Below are positions 18,811 to 28,864 of a stretch of 64,000 nt of DNA, piece by piece. Position 1 is the stretch's first letter. Every line of letters begins with the position of its first letter. The stretch comes from Mucilaginibacter galii (GTDB lineage: Bacteria > Bacteroidota > Bacteroidia > Sphingobacteriales > Sphingobacteriaceae): NCBI RefSeq assembly GCF_014635825.1, contig NZ_BMDO01000005.1, positions 124,001 through 188,000 of the forward strand, in the 5' to 3' direction. Made by a program: the position numbers and the translations under genes. The notes beneath the pieces were generated by a model. It was not told the DNA's origin. It worked only from the letters and a program-made list of their open reading frames with translations, and did no database searches.

Positions 18811-19494
18811 TTACCGCTGTTCTTTCATAATATACCCCATGCCAATTACGGTATGAATAAGTTTGGTATCAAATCCCTTTTGTACTTTGTTGCGCAGATA
18901 GTTCACATACACATCAACCATATTGGTGCCCGTATCAAAATTAAGACCCCAAACCTTTTCCATAATGTATTCGCGCGAAAGCAGCTTGTTAGGGTTTTTA
19001 ATGAAGAGCTCAAGTAATACATACTCTTTGGCTGTAAGCGCTATTTTAGTGCCGGCGCGTTCGGCGGTTTTATCCCAGGTATCCAGTTTAAGATCACTAA
19101 AAGTCAACACATGGCTAATTGCTTCAGCACTTTTATTCCGGCGTAATAAAGCCTCAATGCGGGCCAGCAACTCGTTAAAATGAAAGGGTTTGAGCAGGTA
19201 ATCATCGGCACCGGCATGCAGTCCTTTCACTTTATCATCAATGGTGCCAAGGGCACTCAGCATGAGAATAGGTACTTGAGGCTGCTTCTGACGTATTTGT
19301 CCGCAAAGATCAATACCATTAATCAAAGGCAACATAACATCCAAAATAATTAAGTCATAATTGTTTTGGATTACATTGGTTAAACCGCTAATGCCATCTT
19401 TTGCCACTTGCACCTGGTACTGGTGCTCGTTAAGCCCTTTCTTTATAAAGGATGATACCTTTTCTTCATCTTCTACCAAAAGAATACTTGCCAT
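18811..19494 (-). CDS. OmpR-family response regulator of the metal-efflux operon (CusR-like)
   Basis: 227 residues: receiver domain with acidic pocket VEDEE, phospho-acceptor Asp52 in LIILDVMLPLINGID and the conserved Lys in LLKPFHFNELLAR, then a winged-helix DNA-binding domain (LTAKEYVLLELFIKNPNKLLSREYIMEKVWG and VDVYVNYLRNKV). It is the first gene of the leftward five-gene operon and probably activates it in response to the adjacent kinase. The 184 bases between its start and the AraC-type gene should hold the operon promoter. A minus-strand TAACTTAG there is one base off the -7 consensus. Confidence 0.93.
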   Translation of the reverse strand: MASILLVEDEEKVSSFIKKGLNEHQYQVQVAKDGISGLTNVIQNNYDLIILDVMLPLINGIDLCGQIRQKQPQVPILMLSALGTIDDKVKGLHAGADDYLLKPFHFNELLARIEALLRRNKSAEAISHVLTFSDLKLDTWDKTAERAGTKIALTAKEYVLLELFIKNPNKLLSREYIMEKVWGLNFDTGTNMVDVYVNYLRNKVQKGFDTKLIHTVIGMGYIMKEQR

Positions 19495-19678
19495 TAACTC
19501 TAGATTTTCAACTAAGTTAACACATAAATATAATAATTGAAGTCGGGGAGGTTTATCAGGAAAACCTATGTTAAATTAAGGAAAAAGTTCGGGGAAGTAG
19601 CTGAATGCAAGTAATACCTATAAAAACGTAAAAATATGTAGTTTTTTGGCTATTTCATCTAATAATAGCTAACCGGCA

Positions 19679-20581
19679 CTACTGGGTGGGTTTGTCTAAA
19701 GAGTAACGGTTCTCGCGGTATTCTCTTGGGCCATAACCCATGGTTTTAGTAAATAAACGTGAAAAATAAAATTGGTCTTCAATGCCAACGGTGAGGGCAA
19801 TTTCGGCTATGCGCATTTGGGTAAATTGCAGGTATTGACATGCTTTTTGTATTTTAAGATGATTAAAATATTCGATAGGCGAAAAGCCGGTTTTTTTCTT
19901 GAAAACCGCCGAATAGTGGCTGACAGATAGATTTACAGAGCCTGCAAGTTCTGCCAGAGTTAAGCCCTGGTCAACGTTATCTTGCATATAGGCAATAGAC
20001 TTTTCAAACAGATCTCCATACTTGTCGGGCATGCCAGTGGTTAAGCGTTCGCTAAAAATAAAAGAACCCAAATACTGCAACAACAACAGATTGATGTAGG
20101 TAAGATTTTCAACACTATACCCTTGCTCCAATGAATAATATAAGCGGTCAAAGAGTTCAATCCGCTCAGGTAACAGTTTAACGCTGGATTTATAACTATC
20201 AGTTCTTAAAAGGAGTAATTTCAATAAAGCATCCGTCTGTTTTCCTTTAAAATGGCACCAGTAAATAGTCCATGGACTTTCTTTGCTTGCTTCATAAGAA
20301 TGAGTAACGCCATGGGGTATCGTAAGAAAATCGCCTGCTGACACTTTTAACTTAACGCCATTAATGGTTGCCGAGCCCTTCCCCTCCACACAATAGATCA
20401 GTATATTTTGTTCAGCTCCCTGCGCTCTTTTACGCTTATGTAGTTTCGCCTTGGGGTAATAACCTATATCGGTTAAATAGGCATTTCCAATACCCTCATC
20501 ATTGCTGCAAAGTTTGTTAAGTATAATGCGCGGAATTACGATTGCACGTTGGCCGTCAAATCCATCTTTTTTAAAATGCAT
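19679..20581 (-). CDS. AraC-family transcriptional regulator with cupin sensor domain
   Basis: 300 residues. The N-terminal half is an AraC-binding cupin (KGSATINGVKLKVSAGDFLTIPHGVTHSYEA, with the glycine/His pattern of the jelly roll, then SPWTIYWCHFKG). The C-terminal ~100 residues hold two helix-turn-helix motifs: LTLAELAGSVNLSVSHYSAVFKKKTGFSPIEYF and MRIAEIALTVGIEDQFYFSRLFTKTMGYGPREYR. It is divergent from the sugar porter/DUF5107/GH2 cluster across a 300-base region, so it most likely senses a sugar and controls that cluster and perhaps itself. Confidence 0.92.
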   Translation of the reverse strand: MHFKKDGFDGQRAIVIPRIILNKLCSNDEGIGNAYLTDIGYYPKAKLHKRKRAQGAEQNILIYCVEGKGSATINGVKLKVSAGDFLTIPHGVTHSYEASKESPWTIYWCHFKGKQTDALLKLLLLRTDSYKSSVKLLPERIELFDRLYYSLEQGYSVENLTYINLLLLQYLGSFIFSERLTTGMPDKYGDLFEKSIAYMQDNVDQGLTLAELAGSVNLSVSHYSAVFKKKTGFSPIEYFNHLKIQKACQYLQFTQMRIAEIALTVGIEDQFYFSRLFTKTMGYGPREYRENRYSLDKPTQ

Positions 20582-20881
20582 CTCGTTTTACCTGTTAAAT
20601 AGAAATTGATGAGGTAATTAAGTTCAAATAAGCTAACGCTGAAAAATAATAAAATAATCCATATAAAAGCGAATTTTCTCCATTTGCTGGATAGCCAGAA
20701 TACACGAATATTACAAAACCATTATTAACCTCCAAAGCTATAATTATGACATTTTTGATGTTTTCACAGAAAGATTTTTTCCATACCGCGTTTCATTTCA
20801 AGGGCTTCGTCGCCGGTATTCGATATTTTTAAATAGAATATTTGCTTAATTTCTTACAATCATCACTTATAAAAAAAGAAT
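20582..20881. promoter_or_regulatory. Divergent control region between AraC regulator and sugar porter
   Basis: 300 bases without a gene, very AT-rich on the regulator side. It must carry the promoters of both transcripts and, by context, AraC-type operators. I found no exact TAnnTTTG box or convincing repeated operator by eye. A run of A bases (about 20871-20879) just before the porter ATG fits the A-rich initiation context of this phylum. Confidence 0.4.
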
Positions 20882-22228
20882 ATGCAGATCGTCTCTGAAA
20901 AATATAATCATAAATACATCATTTTCATTTCCTTTATCTCTGCACTTGGTGGCTACCTTTTCGGGTTCGATTTTGCCGTTATATCTGGTGCTTTGCCGTT
21001 TCTCAAAACACAATTTGAGTTAACGGCACTCGGTGAAGGCTTTCTTACAGGATCATTAGCGCTGGGATGTATGGCCGGAAGCGTTGTTGCAGGCAGGTTG
21101 GCAGACCAATACGGCCGAAAACCAGCATTACTCATTGCTGCCGCAATTTTTGCCATGTCATCCATAGCTATGGCGCTTTCTGGCAACCTTACTATATTCA
21201 TTGTCTTTCGTTTTGCTGCGGGTATTGGCGTAGGCATGTCATCAATGTTGAGTCCGTTGTACATTTCAGAGATCTCACCGGCCGCTGTTCGCGGTAGAAA
21301 TGTGGCCATTAATCAACTAACGGTAGTTTTGGGGATCCTAATCACAAACCTTGTGAATTATTCGCTGGCAGATAATGGTCCGGATGCCTGGCGTTGGATG
21401 TTTGGTTTAGGCGTTGTTCCATCGGCGCTGTTTTTATTAGGCGTGTTCTTTTTACCCGAAAGCCCACGATGGCAGATGAGCAAGGGGCAGCTGGATAACG
21501 CCATGAAAACTTTTAATAAGATTGGTGGCAAGGAAACTGCCATGAAGCTGATAGCAGGAGTTGACCATCATCCGCAACAAATTAATCAATCGGGTAACAA
21601 TGGTTTATTCTCTAAAGCTGTACGCCCTGCCTTGCTCATAGGTGTTACGCTTGCTGTGTTTCAACAACTTTGCGGTATCAATGTGGTATTCAACTATACA
21701 TCTACCATTTTTAGTTCGGTAGGCGCAACGCTCGATCGCCAGCTATGGGAAACCGTAATTATAGGGATAGTAAATACACTATTTACCTTACTTGCCATGT
21801 GGCAGGTTGATAAACTGGGACGTAAACCGCTTATTATGTACGGCTCAATTGTGTTGAGTGTTAGTTACCTGATATTAGCTGTATTGTTGCGCAACCAGGC
21901 CCCGGCGGCATGGATATCGGTTTTTGTATTGTTAGCCATTGCCGTTTATGCAACTTCATTAGCACCGGTTACCTGGGTAATTATATCCGAAATATTTCCT
22001 AATCATATCCGGGGTAAGGCATCTGCCTTTGCCATCCTGTGTTTATGGGGTGCCTATTTTATACTGGTTTTTACTTTTCCGCTATTAGCTAAATCATTAG
22101 GGACGTATGGTCCATTCTATCTGTATTCGGGTATTTGCCTTCTTGGGTTTCTGTTCATTCGCTACAATGTAAAAGAAACTAAAGGACAAAGTCTTGAACA
22201 ACTGGAATCAAATTTTTCAGCACATTAA
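20882..22228 (+). CDS. MFS sugar porter (sugar:H+ symporter family)
   Basis: 448 residues with twelve predicted membrane helices. Sugar-porter signatures are all present: GYLFGFDFAVISGALPFL in TM1, GRLADQYGRKPALL after TM2, RFAAGIGVGMSSMLSPLYISE with R-G-R shortly after, FLPESPRWQMSKGQ closing the N-half, QQLCGINVVFNYTSTIF in TM7, DKLGRKPL after TM8, and a final VKETKGQSLEQLE. The family imports hexoses or pentoses (XylE/GalP-type). It is the first gene of a rightward cluster, 11 bases ahead of the DUF5107-TPR gene, so the released monosaccharide is probably its cargo. Confidence 0.93.
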   Translation: MQIVSEKYNHKYIIFISFISALGGYLFGFDFAVISGALPFLKTQFELTALGEGFLTGSLALGCMAGSVVAGRLADQYGRKPALLIAAAIFAMSSIAMALSGNLTIFIVFRFAAGIGVGMSSMLSPLYISEISPAAVRGRNVAINQLTVVLGILITNLVNYSLADNGPDAWRWMFGLGVVPSALFLLGVFFLPESPRWQMSKGQLDNAMKTFNKIGGKETAMKLIAGVDHHPQQINQSGNNGLFSKAVRPALLIGVTLAVFQQLCGINVVFNYTSTIFSSVGATLDRQLWETVIIGIVNTLFTLLAMWQVDKLGRKPLIMYGSIVLSVSYLILAVLLRNQAPAAWISVFVLLAIAVYATSLAPVTWVIISEIFPNHIRGKASAFAILCLWGAYFILVFTFPLLAKSLGTYGPFYLYSGICLLGFLFIRYNVKETKGQSLEQLESNFSAH

Positions 22229-22239
22229 TAAGTTTATAT

Positions 22240-25200
22240 ATGCAAGTTAAAGCTTGGACAGAAAAAGTAACTATCCCAACCTACGCTGTAGGTACGCCCG
22301 ATAAAAACCCGATGTTCTTCGAAAAAAGAGTTTATCAGGGTAGTAGCGGCGTAGTATACCCTAACCCGGTAATTGAGAAAATTTTTGATGATAAAGAAGA
22401 CCGCGAATACACGGCCGTATACCTTGAAAATGCTTACCTAAAGATCATGATACTGCCCGAAATTGGCGGCCGCGTGCAAATGGCTTACGATAAGGTGAGA
22501 GAGAGGCACTTTATTTATTATAACCAGGTGATCAAGCCGGCCTTGGTAGGACTTTGCGGACCATGGATATCGGGAGGGATAGAATTTAACTGGCCGCAGC
22601 ACCATCGTCCAAGTACTTTTGATCCGGTTGATTTTGATATTGAAGAGAATGAGGATGGCAGCATTACCGTTTGGGTAAGTGAGTTGGAGAAAATGTTTCA
22701 TACCAAAGGGATGGCTGGTTTTACCCTGCACCCCAACTATGCATATCTGGAAATAAAGGCCAAATTATATAACGCAACGGCCTTGCCACAAACGTTTTTG
22801 TGGTGGGCAAACCCGGCGGTTAAGGTTAATGATTATTACCAGTCTGTGTTTCCGCCAGATGTTCATGCTGTATTTGATCATGGCAAGAGGGATGTATCTT
22901 CTTTTCCTATCGCTACCGGCACTTATTACAAAGTAGATTACAGCCCAGGTACCGATATCTCCATGTACAAGAACATTCCTGTTCCTACCTCGTATATGGC
23001 AGTAAATTCGTCGTTCGACTTTGTGGGGGGGTATGAGCATGATGCCCAAGCGGGAATGCTGCATGTTGCCGACCATCACGTTTCTCCGGGTAAAAAGCAA
23101 TGGACTTGGGGCAACGGAGACTTCGGTATAGCATGGGACCGCAACCTCACCGATGAAGACGGGCCTTACATTGAGTTAATGACCGGGGTTTACACAGATA
23201 ATCAGCCCGATTTTACCTGGATAATGCCCTTTGAAGAAAAAACCTTTACACAATACTTTTTGCCTTACCGCGAGTTGGGGCTAATTAGCAATGCCAATAA
23301 AGACTTGTTGCTTCGGGTGGAGGTACAGAAGCAGGAACTTGAGATCAAGCTTTTCGCGACTACTGCTTTGCCTCATTTAAAAGTAACCGTCAATAACGGA
23401 ACTACCGCTCTTTTTGAGGTTATTGTTGCTATTGATGCAAGCGAAGTTTATAAGCACGTGTGGTCGTTAGAAGAAGAGATTGATAACGAAGATATTAACG
23501 TAATTATAGCGGATAAAAGCGGTAAGGAAATTCTAAGCCATTATTTTAAACAAGAAGAAAAAGAAATTCCAAAAGCTGCAGCCCCAGCACTATTGCCAGA
23601 AGAAATTTATACGCCCGAACAACTGTTTTTAACAGGACAGCATTTAGAACAATACAGGCATGCCACTTTTAGCCCGGTACCGTATTATGAAAGAGCATTG
23701 GAACTGGACCCTAATGATATCAGGAATAACAACGCTTTAGGTGCATGGTATCTGCGCAGGGGCAGGTTTGCAAAAAGCGAAGCCTATTTTCTTAAAGCGG
23801 TAGAGTCTTTAACTGCCAGAAATCCTAACCCGTATGATGGAGAACCTTACTTCAACCTGGGATTAAGTTACTTCTTTCAAAACAAGATGCATAAAGCTTA
23901 CGATGCATTTTTTAAAGCAACCTGGAACAGCGCCTGGCAGGATGCGGCATACTATTATGTGGCTAAAATAGATATGCAACGAGGCGATTACCTCAAGGCA
24001 TTAGAGCACATTAACTGGTCAATAGACCGTAATGCCCGTAACGGCAAGGCTTATATCATAAAAGTTCAGGCGCAGTATTTATTGGGCCAATTTAAAGATG
24101 CAATAGCTACTGCAGAGCAGGCTATACAAAGGGATCGCTTTAATTATGGCGCACTGTACGCACTTGCTACTAACTTAAAAAAGCTGGGCGATGTAGAAAA
24201 GGCTGCCAATACGATGGCCATACTAACGGAGCGCAGCCGTGAAACAAGCCATAATTTGATTGAAAGTGCAATAGACTACCTTGACATGCATGCTTATGCA
24301 GATGCCGCTGCCATTCTTGAACTGGCCAACAAACAAGCGCTAAATGAACCACTCATTAATTACTACCTGGCTTACATCTTTAACCAAATGCATGACATGG
24401 AGTTAAGCGATAAGTACCTGATGAATGCCAGGGAGTCTTCGCCGGATTACTGTTTCCCAAACCGGCTGCATGACATCATCATACTTAACCATGCCCTTGA
24501 CCGTAACCATGAGGACGCTAAAGCTCACTATTATTTAGGTAATCTTTATTATGACAAGCGTCAGTATACTGAGGCTTTGGAGCATTGGTCTAAATCTTAT
24601 TCGTTGGATGATAGTTTTGCGACCGTTAACCGAAACTTGGGTATCGCCTTGTTTAATAAAGCCGGAAATCCAGAGGCTGCGCTGGTTCATTTCGAAAAAG
24701 CTTTTTCTCTGAATAAATCTGATGCCCGGGTGCTGCTGGAACTTGATCAGTTATATAAAGTAATTAATCGCACCCCTGAGTTTCGGCTAAATTTTTTGAG
24801 TGAAAACCATCAAACGGCCATTCAAAGAGATGACCTATACCTTGAGATGATTACGCTGCATAATTTATCAGGCAATATCGAGCAAGCGTACAAGTTAATA
24901 TCGGAACGTAAGTTTCATCCCTGGGAAGGTGGGGAAGGGAAAGTTTCTGCTCAATATATCAGTTGTTTAGTAGAAATGGCTAAAAAGCTCATTGTTGCAC
25001 GAGATTTCTCATCAGCTATTCAATTACTGAAGCAAAGCCTTAGTTACCCCGAAAGCCTTGGTGAAGGCAAATTACCGGGAACAAGAGATAATGACATTTA
25101 TTTTTGGCTGGGTCGCGCCTATGCAGGCTCAGGCAACGAGCAAGAGGCAACAGAAGCCTGGAATATTGGTGCCATAGGTAATGAAGAGCCAAGTGCTGCC

Positions 25201-25599
25201 GTGTTTTACAATGATTCGCCACCCGACAAGATTTTTTACCAAGGGCTTTGCTTTCTTCAAAACGGCGATGGGCAACGTGCCGCCGGCATTTTTAATAAAC
25301 TGATAGCTTATGGTCAGCAGCATATGAACGATGATATTAAGCTTGACTATTTTGCAGTATCTCTTCCGGATTTGATGGTGTTTGATATCAACCTTAATGA
25401 AAAGAACAGGATCCATTGCCTGTATTTAATGGGCTTGGGTAACATTGGGTTAAATAACCGTGTTGAAAGTGCTTTTTACCTGCGTGAAGTTTTAAAGGCT
25501 GACGCTGCACATTTGGGCGCCACCACGCACCTGAGATTGATTGAACAAGATACACTCCTGAAACTGATTTTTAAAAATGAAGGACAGAGCGTTTCTTAA
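22240..25599 (+). CDS. DUF5107 domain protein with long C-terminal TPR array
   Basis: 1119 residues without a signal peptide, so predicted cytoplasmic. The N-terminal ~430 residues match the DUF5107 beta-rich fold (ENAYLKIMILPEIGGRVQMAYD, GPWISGGIEFNWPQHHRPST, TLHPNYAYLEIKAKLYN, FLWWANPAVKVNDYYQSVFP), which resembles carbohydrate-mutarotase/galactose-binding-like beta-sandwich proteins. From about residue 470 to the end there are many TPR-like helical pairs (for example ALELDPNDIRNNNALGAWYL and AKAHYYLGNLYYDKRQYTEA). It is sandwiched between the sugar porter (11 bases) and the GH2 gene (about 60 bases). This association with sugar transport and glycosidases is repeated in the phylum, but the biochemical role is not established. 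The conserved GGIEFNWP and HHRP elements could form a sugar site. Confidence 0.85.
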   Translation: MQVKAWTEKVTIPTYAVGTPDKNPMFFEKRVYQGSSGVVYPNPVIEKIFDDKEDREYTAVYLENAYLKIMILPEIGGRVQMAYDKVRERHFIYYNQVIKPALVGLCGPWISGGIEFNWPQHHRPSTFDPVDFDIEENEDGSITVWVSELEKMFHTKGMAGFTLHPNYAYLEIKAKLYNATALPQTFLWWANPAVKVNDYYQSVFPPDVHAVFDHGKRDVSSFPIATGTYYKVDYSPGTDISMYKNIPVPTSYMAVNSSFDFVGGYEHDAQAGMLHVADHHVSPGKKQWTWGNGDFGIAWDRNLTDEDGPYIELMTGVYTDNQPDFTWIMPFEEKTFTQYFLPYRELGLISNANKDLLLRVEVQKQELEIKLFATTALPHLKVTVNNGTTALFEVIVAIDASEVYKHVWSLEEEIDNEDINVIIADKSGKEILSHYFKQEEKEIPKAAAPALLPEEIYTPEQLFLTGQHLEQYRHATFSPVPYYERALELDPNDIRNNNALGAWYLRRGRFAKSEAYFLKAVESLTARNPNPYDGEPYFNLGLSYFFQNKMHKAYDAFFKATWNSAWQDAAYYYVAKIDMQRGDYLKALEHINWSIDRNARNGKAYIIKVQAQYLLGQFKDAIATAEQAIQRDRFNYGALYALATNLKKLGDVEKAANTMAILTERSRETSHNLIESAIDYLDMHAYADAAAILELANKQALNEPLINYYLAYIFNQMHDMELSDKYLMNARESSPDYCFPNRLHDIIILNHALDRNHEDAKAHYYLGNLYYDKRQYTEALEHWSKSYSLDDSFATVNRNLGIALFNKAGNPEAALVHFEKAFSLNKSDARVLLELDQLYKVINRTPEFRLNFLSENHQTAIQRDDLYLEMITLHNLSGNIEQAYKLISERKFHPWEGGEGKVSAQYISCLVEMAKKLIVARDFSSAIQLLKQSLSYPESLGEGKLPGTRDNDIYFWLGRAYAGSGNEQEATEAWNIGAIGNEEPSAAVFYNDSPPDKIFYQGLCFLQNGDGQRAAGIFNKLIAYGQQHMNDDIKLDYFAVSLPDLMVFDINLNEKNRIHCLYLMGLGNIGLNNRVESAFYLREVLKADAAHLGATTHLRLIEQDTLLKLIFKNEGQSVS

Positions 25600-25660
25600 A
25601 TTGCTTTAGAGCTGATCTAGTTAAGGAATATTGAACACTCACATTGCATCAATAATTTTT

Positions 25661-28405
25661 ATGATGAAGAGAATCTTTCTTTTTGGTGCGTTTATGGCTA
25701 TCGCTTTTTATGCTGTTGCCCAGCGAAGTCCAATTTCGCTGGCGGGTACATGGCATATGAAGCTTGACTCTGCCGACCGTGGAGTTGCCGGCAAGTGGTA
25801 TAACCAGCGTTTCGAACAAACCATTAAACTTCCGGGCACACTGGATGATGCCGGAATAGGATCGCCGGTACATGAAGACACCTCTGTGCTGTCGAAAAAT
25901 GTGATGCTGCATCTTGCACGCCGGGTTAAGTACGTTGGGCCGGTTTGGTATCAGAAAACCATTAAGGTCAATAACGAAATGGGTGATGCGCAGTTGTTGC
26001 TGGAGCGTGTTCTTTGGAAAACAGATTGTTGGATAGACGGACGGATGGTTGGATCGCAGGAAAGTCTTATAGCCCCTCAAACTTTTTCTTTAGGTAAAAT
26101 TAAGCCCGGCAATCATACAATAACCCTTCGTATCGACAATAGGAAGCTTTACGAAATTAGCGTCAACGATTTTGCGCATGCTTACACCGACGGAACCCAA
26201 ATTATTTGGAACGGTGTTATTGGCCGTATGGAAATCAATGATCATTCAGTTGCTGCCTTTGCCCAGGTTTTCATTAGTCCATCACTTATCAAAAAAGAAG
26301 CTGTTGCAAATATCCTTCTTGAGCCGCAAGAGCAAGGTAAAGTCTACCTCCAAACCCGTATTTTGCTGGACGGTAAGCTTATTAAGCAAACAAAAAGAGT
26401 GCTGTTACAAACAGGTTCTGCACAGCAGGCTAAAGTATTTCTACCGCAAGCTAAACCTTGGGATGAGTTCCATCCAAATGTATACGGTTGGGAGTTTGAT
26501 CTTACCGATACAAATGGAAAGATACTTGCCAGCAGGATTGAGCACTTTGGGTTCAGAAGCCTTACCGCACAAGGCAATAGTTTACAGATCAACGGACGTC
26601 CGTTGTTTTTGAGGGGTACACTTGAGTGTAATATTTTCCCGTTAGAAGGACATCCGCCAATGGGTACTTCCGGATGGCTAAAGGTATTTGCCACGGCCAA
26701 GCAATACGGGCTTAACCATTTACGGTTTCATTCCTGGTGTCCGCCCGAAGCCGCTTTCAGGGTAGCAGATTCGTTAGGGTTTTATTTGCATGTAGAACTG
26801 CCTCTTTGGGCACTTACCGTAGGCAAAGACCATAAAACGCTAGGTTACCTGGAAAACGAGGCGCAGCAAATTATAAGCAATTATGGCAACCATCCATCCT
26901 TCTGTTTCTGGAGTATGGGGAATGAGTTGGAAGGTGACTTTGCCTGGTTGGAGAACCTGGTAAGAAAGTTAAAGAAGCAAGATAACCGACACCTTTATAC
27001 CACTACCACATTTAGTTTTCAAAAAGGTCATGGTAAAGTACCCGAGCCTGCCGATGATTACTTTATTACCCAATATACCAATAAAGGCTGGGTGCGTGGC
27101 CAGGGGGTTTTTAACACCAATACGCCTGATTTTAAAACAGATTACAGCAAGGCGGTAAAAGGCACCACCGTGCCCCTCATTATTCATGAGGTTGGCCAAT
27201 ATTCGGTGTACCCTGATCTTACTGAAATAGCTAAATATACAGGGGTGCTTACGCCAAGTAATTTTTCTGCAGTACGCAATGATCTAAAGAAAAAAGGAAT
27301 GCTGGGCCTTGCTTCTCCATACCTCAAAGCCAGTGGTATGCTTTCTGCCATCTTATACAAGGAAGAAATTGAGCGGGCACTCAAAACCCGTGGTGTTGGA
27401 GGATTTCAATTGCTCGATCTGCACGATTTTCCGGGGCAAGGCACGGCGTTGGTGGGTATATTAAATGCTTTTTGGGATAGTAAAGGAATCATTGAACCCG
27501 AAGCCTTCCGCCGTTTCTGTGGCCCGGTGGTTCCGTTATTGCGCTTTGAAAAGGCCGCTTACGTAAATAAAGAAACATTTGAAGCGACTGCCGAGATTGC
27601 CAATTATTCGGATAAAACTATCAATGATGAGTTGCTATGGACGGTTTCTTCTACAGATAACAAAATTCTGTTCAAAGGTAGTTTAGGAAAACAAAGGATA
27701 CCGATAGGTAATGCAGAAGTGCTGGGTAAACTTTCTGTCCCCTTAACTGGCTTTACAAAAGCACAGCAGCTTACCATTTCTCTCAGCTTGGCAAAAAGCA
27801 ATTATACAAATCAATGGAAAGTATGGGTATATCCTAACGAGCCGGAAACTACCATACCGGGCGTACATTTTACAACCGCCATTGATAGTACTATACGCTA
27901 CTTAAATGCAGGTAACACTGTTGTTTTTAATCCGGATACTTCCGAGGTTAAAGGCATTGACGGCAGATTTGCACCCGTTTTTTGGAGTCCTGTTCATTTC
28001 CCGGATCAGCCGGGTAGTATGGGGCTGTTAATTGATAATAAGCACCCGGCATTAGCAGATTTTCCCACCAGCGCCTATAGCGATTGGCAATGGTGGGACT
28101 TGGTTACCCGTTCCCGGTCGGTGCAGTTAGATGGATTTAATAACCCAAGAACACCAATCATACGGGTGATTGATAACTTTTTTAAGAACAGGAACCTCGG
28201 CGTTTTAATGGAGTTTAAAGTTGGAACCGGAAAGCTTATCCTTTGTACAATGGATATCCAACATGATCTCAATGTCCGCCCTTCAGCCAGGCAGCTCAAA
28301 AATAGCTTAATGTATTACGCTGCAAAAACCGATTTTAAACCGTCACAAAATATAGCAATTAGTGAATTGTCTGCTATCATCAAGCGCCCAGCTAAAGCTC
28401 AATAG
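25661..28405 (+). CDS. Glycoside hydrolase family 2 protein
   Basis: About 914 residues. I start at the ATG at 25661 because it begins a clean signal peptide (KRIFLFGAFMAIAFYAVAQ); a TTG 30 bases upstream would place a non-signal stretch in front. Order: jelly-roll sugar-binding domain (LERVLWKTDCWIDGRMVGSQ), Ig-like middle domain, TIM barrel, C-terminal beta domains. Catalytic acid/base Glu422 sits in SFCFWSMGNELEG, and the likely nucleophile Glu510 in PLIIHEVGQYSVYP. Enzymes of this class are retaining exo-beta-galactosidases, beta-mannosidases or beta-glucuronidases; which one is not decided by the motifs I can read. It is the last gene of the AraC-linked cluster. Confidence 0.88.
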   Translation: MMKRIFLFGAFMAIAFYAVAQRSPISLAGTWHMKLDSADRGVAGKWYNQRFEQTIKLPGTLDDAGIGSPVHEDTSVLSKNVMLHLARRVKYVGPVWYQKTIKVNNEMGDAQLLLERVLWKTDCWIDGRMVGSQESLIAPQTFSLGKIKPGNHTITLRIDNRKLYEISVNDFAHAYTDGTQIIWNGVIGRMEINDHSVAAFAQVFISPSLIKKEAVANILLEPQEQGKVYLQTRILLDGKLIKQTKRVLLQTGSAQQAKVFLPQAKPWDEFHPNVYGWEFDLTDTNGKILASRIEHFGFRSLTAQGNSLQINGRPLFLRGTLECNIFPLEGHPPMGTSGWLKVFATAKQYGLNHLRFHSWCPPEAAFRVADSLGFYLHVELPLWALTVGKDHKTLGYLENEAQQIISNYGNHPSFCFWSMGNELEGDFAWLENLVRKLKKQDNRHLYTTTTFSFQKGHGKVPEPADDYFITQYTNKGWVRGQGVFNTNTPDFKTDYSKAVKGTTVPLIIHEVGQYSVYPDLTEIAKYTGVLTPSNFSAVRNDLKKKGMLGLASPYLKASGMLSAILYKEEIERALKTRGVGGFQLLDLHDFPGQGTALVGILNAFWDSKGIIEPEAFRRFCGPVVPLLRFEKAAYVNKETFEATAEIANYSDKTINDELLWTVSSTDNKILFKGSLGKQRIPIGNAEVLGKLSVPLTGFTKAQQLTISLSLAKSNYTNQWKVWVYPNEPETTIPGVHFTTAIDSTIRYLNAGNTVVFNPDTSEVKGIDGRFAPVFWSPVHFPDQPGSMGLLIDNKHPALADFPTSAYSDWQWWDLVTRSRSVQLDGFNNPRTPIIRVIDNFFKNRNLGVLMEFKVGTGKLILCTMDIQHDLNVRPSARQLKNSLMYYAAKTDFKPSQNIAISELSAIIKRPAKAQ

Positions 28406-28864
28406 AGGCACCTTATAAACGTATTGAAGTGCTCAAATCGAGATACTGCTAAACTTTGGGCTTTCTTGTGAACGTTTGAGCAGGTAAAGAAATCCGTATT
28501 TGAACTACGGATTGGAGCAAAAACATTTTAATACCTAAATAGAATTGCTTACTAAAGGTGGTCGAACATAAGAAGCTTCAATAACTCAAATAATAAAGAC
28601 CTCATTTACCTGCATTAAGCAATATTTAACAGGGCTTATTTGTGCGATGGGGAATCACATAGGCAAGTTATATTGTAAAATATTTGTTGTTATTTATAAA
28701 AGTGTAGGTACATTAGCCCACCAATTATTTAATAACGTCCTAAAATTAACCGGGTTTTTTTTCGGGTGCAATAACCTTCGTGGTAAATTTGTGTAACTAA
28801 TTTTCCGGCGGTTAACTGTTGCAAGTTATTTTTTTAATTGCTTATTAATTCTTGTTCAATACAT
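28406..28864. other. Intergenic region separating the AraC-linked cluster from the susCD locus
   Basis: About 460 bases, AT-rich, without a convincing reading frame. It holds an 8-bp perfect hairpin (28491-28498 with 28506-28513) that lacks a strong T run and is at best a weak terminator for the GH2 transcript. The predicted sigma-factor promoter lies near 28784. Confidence 0.5.
28784..28791 (+). promoter_or_regulatory. Candidate -7 box for the sigma/FecR/SusC operon
   Basis: TAAATTTG matches TAnnTTTG, 73 bases ahead of the sigma-factor ATG. About 18-20 bases upstream is a T-rich stretch (ending TTCGGG) in place of a clean TTG, so the -33 element is weak. Confidence 0.45.
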
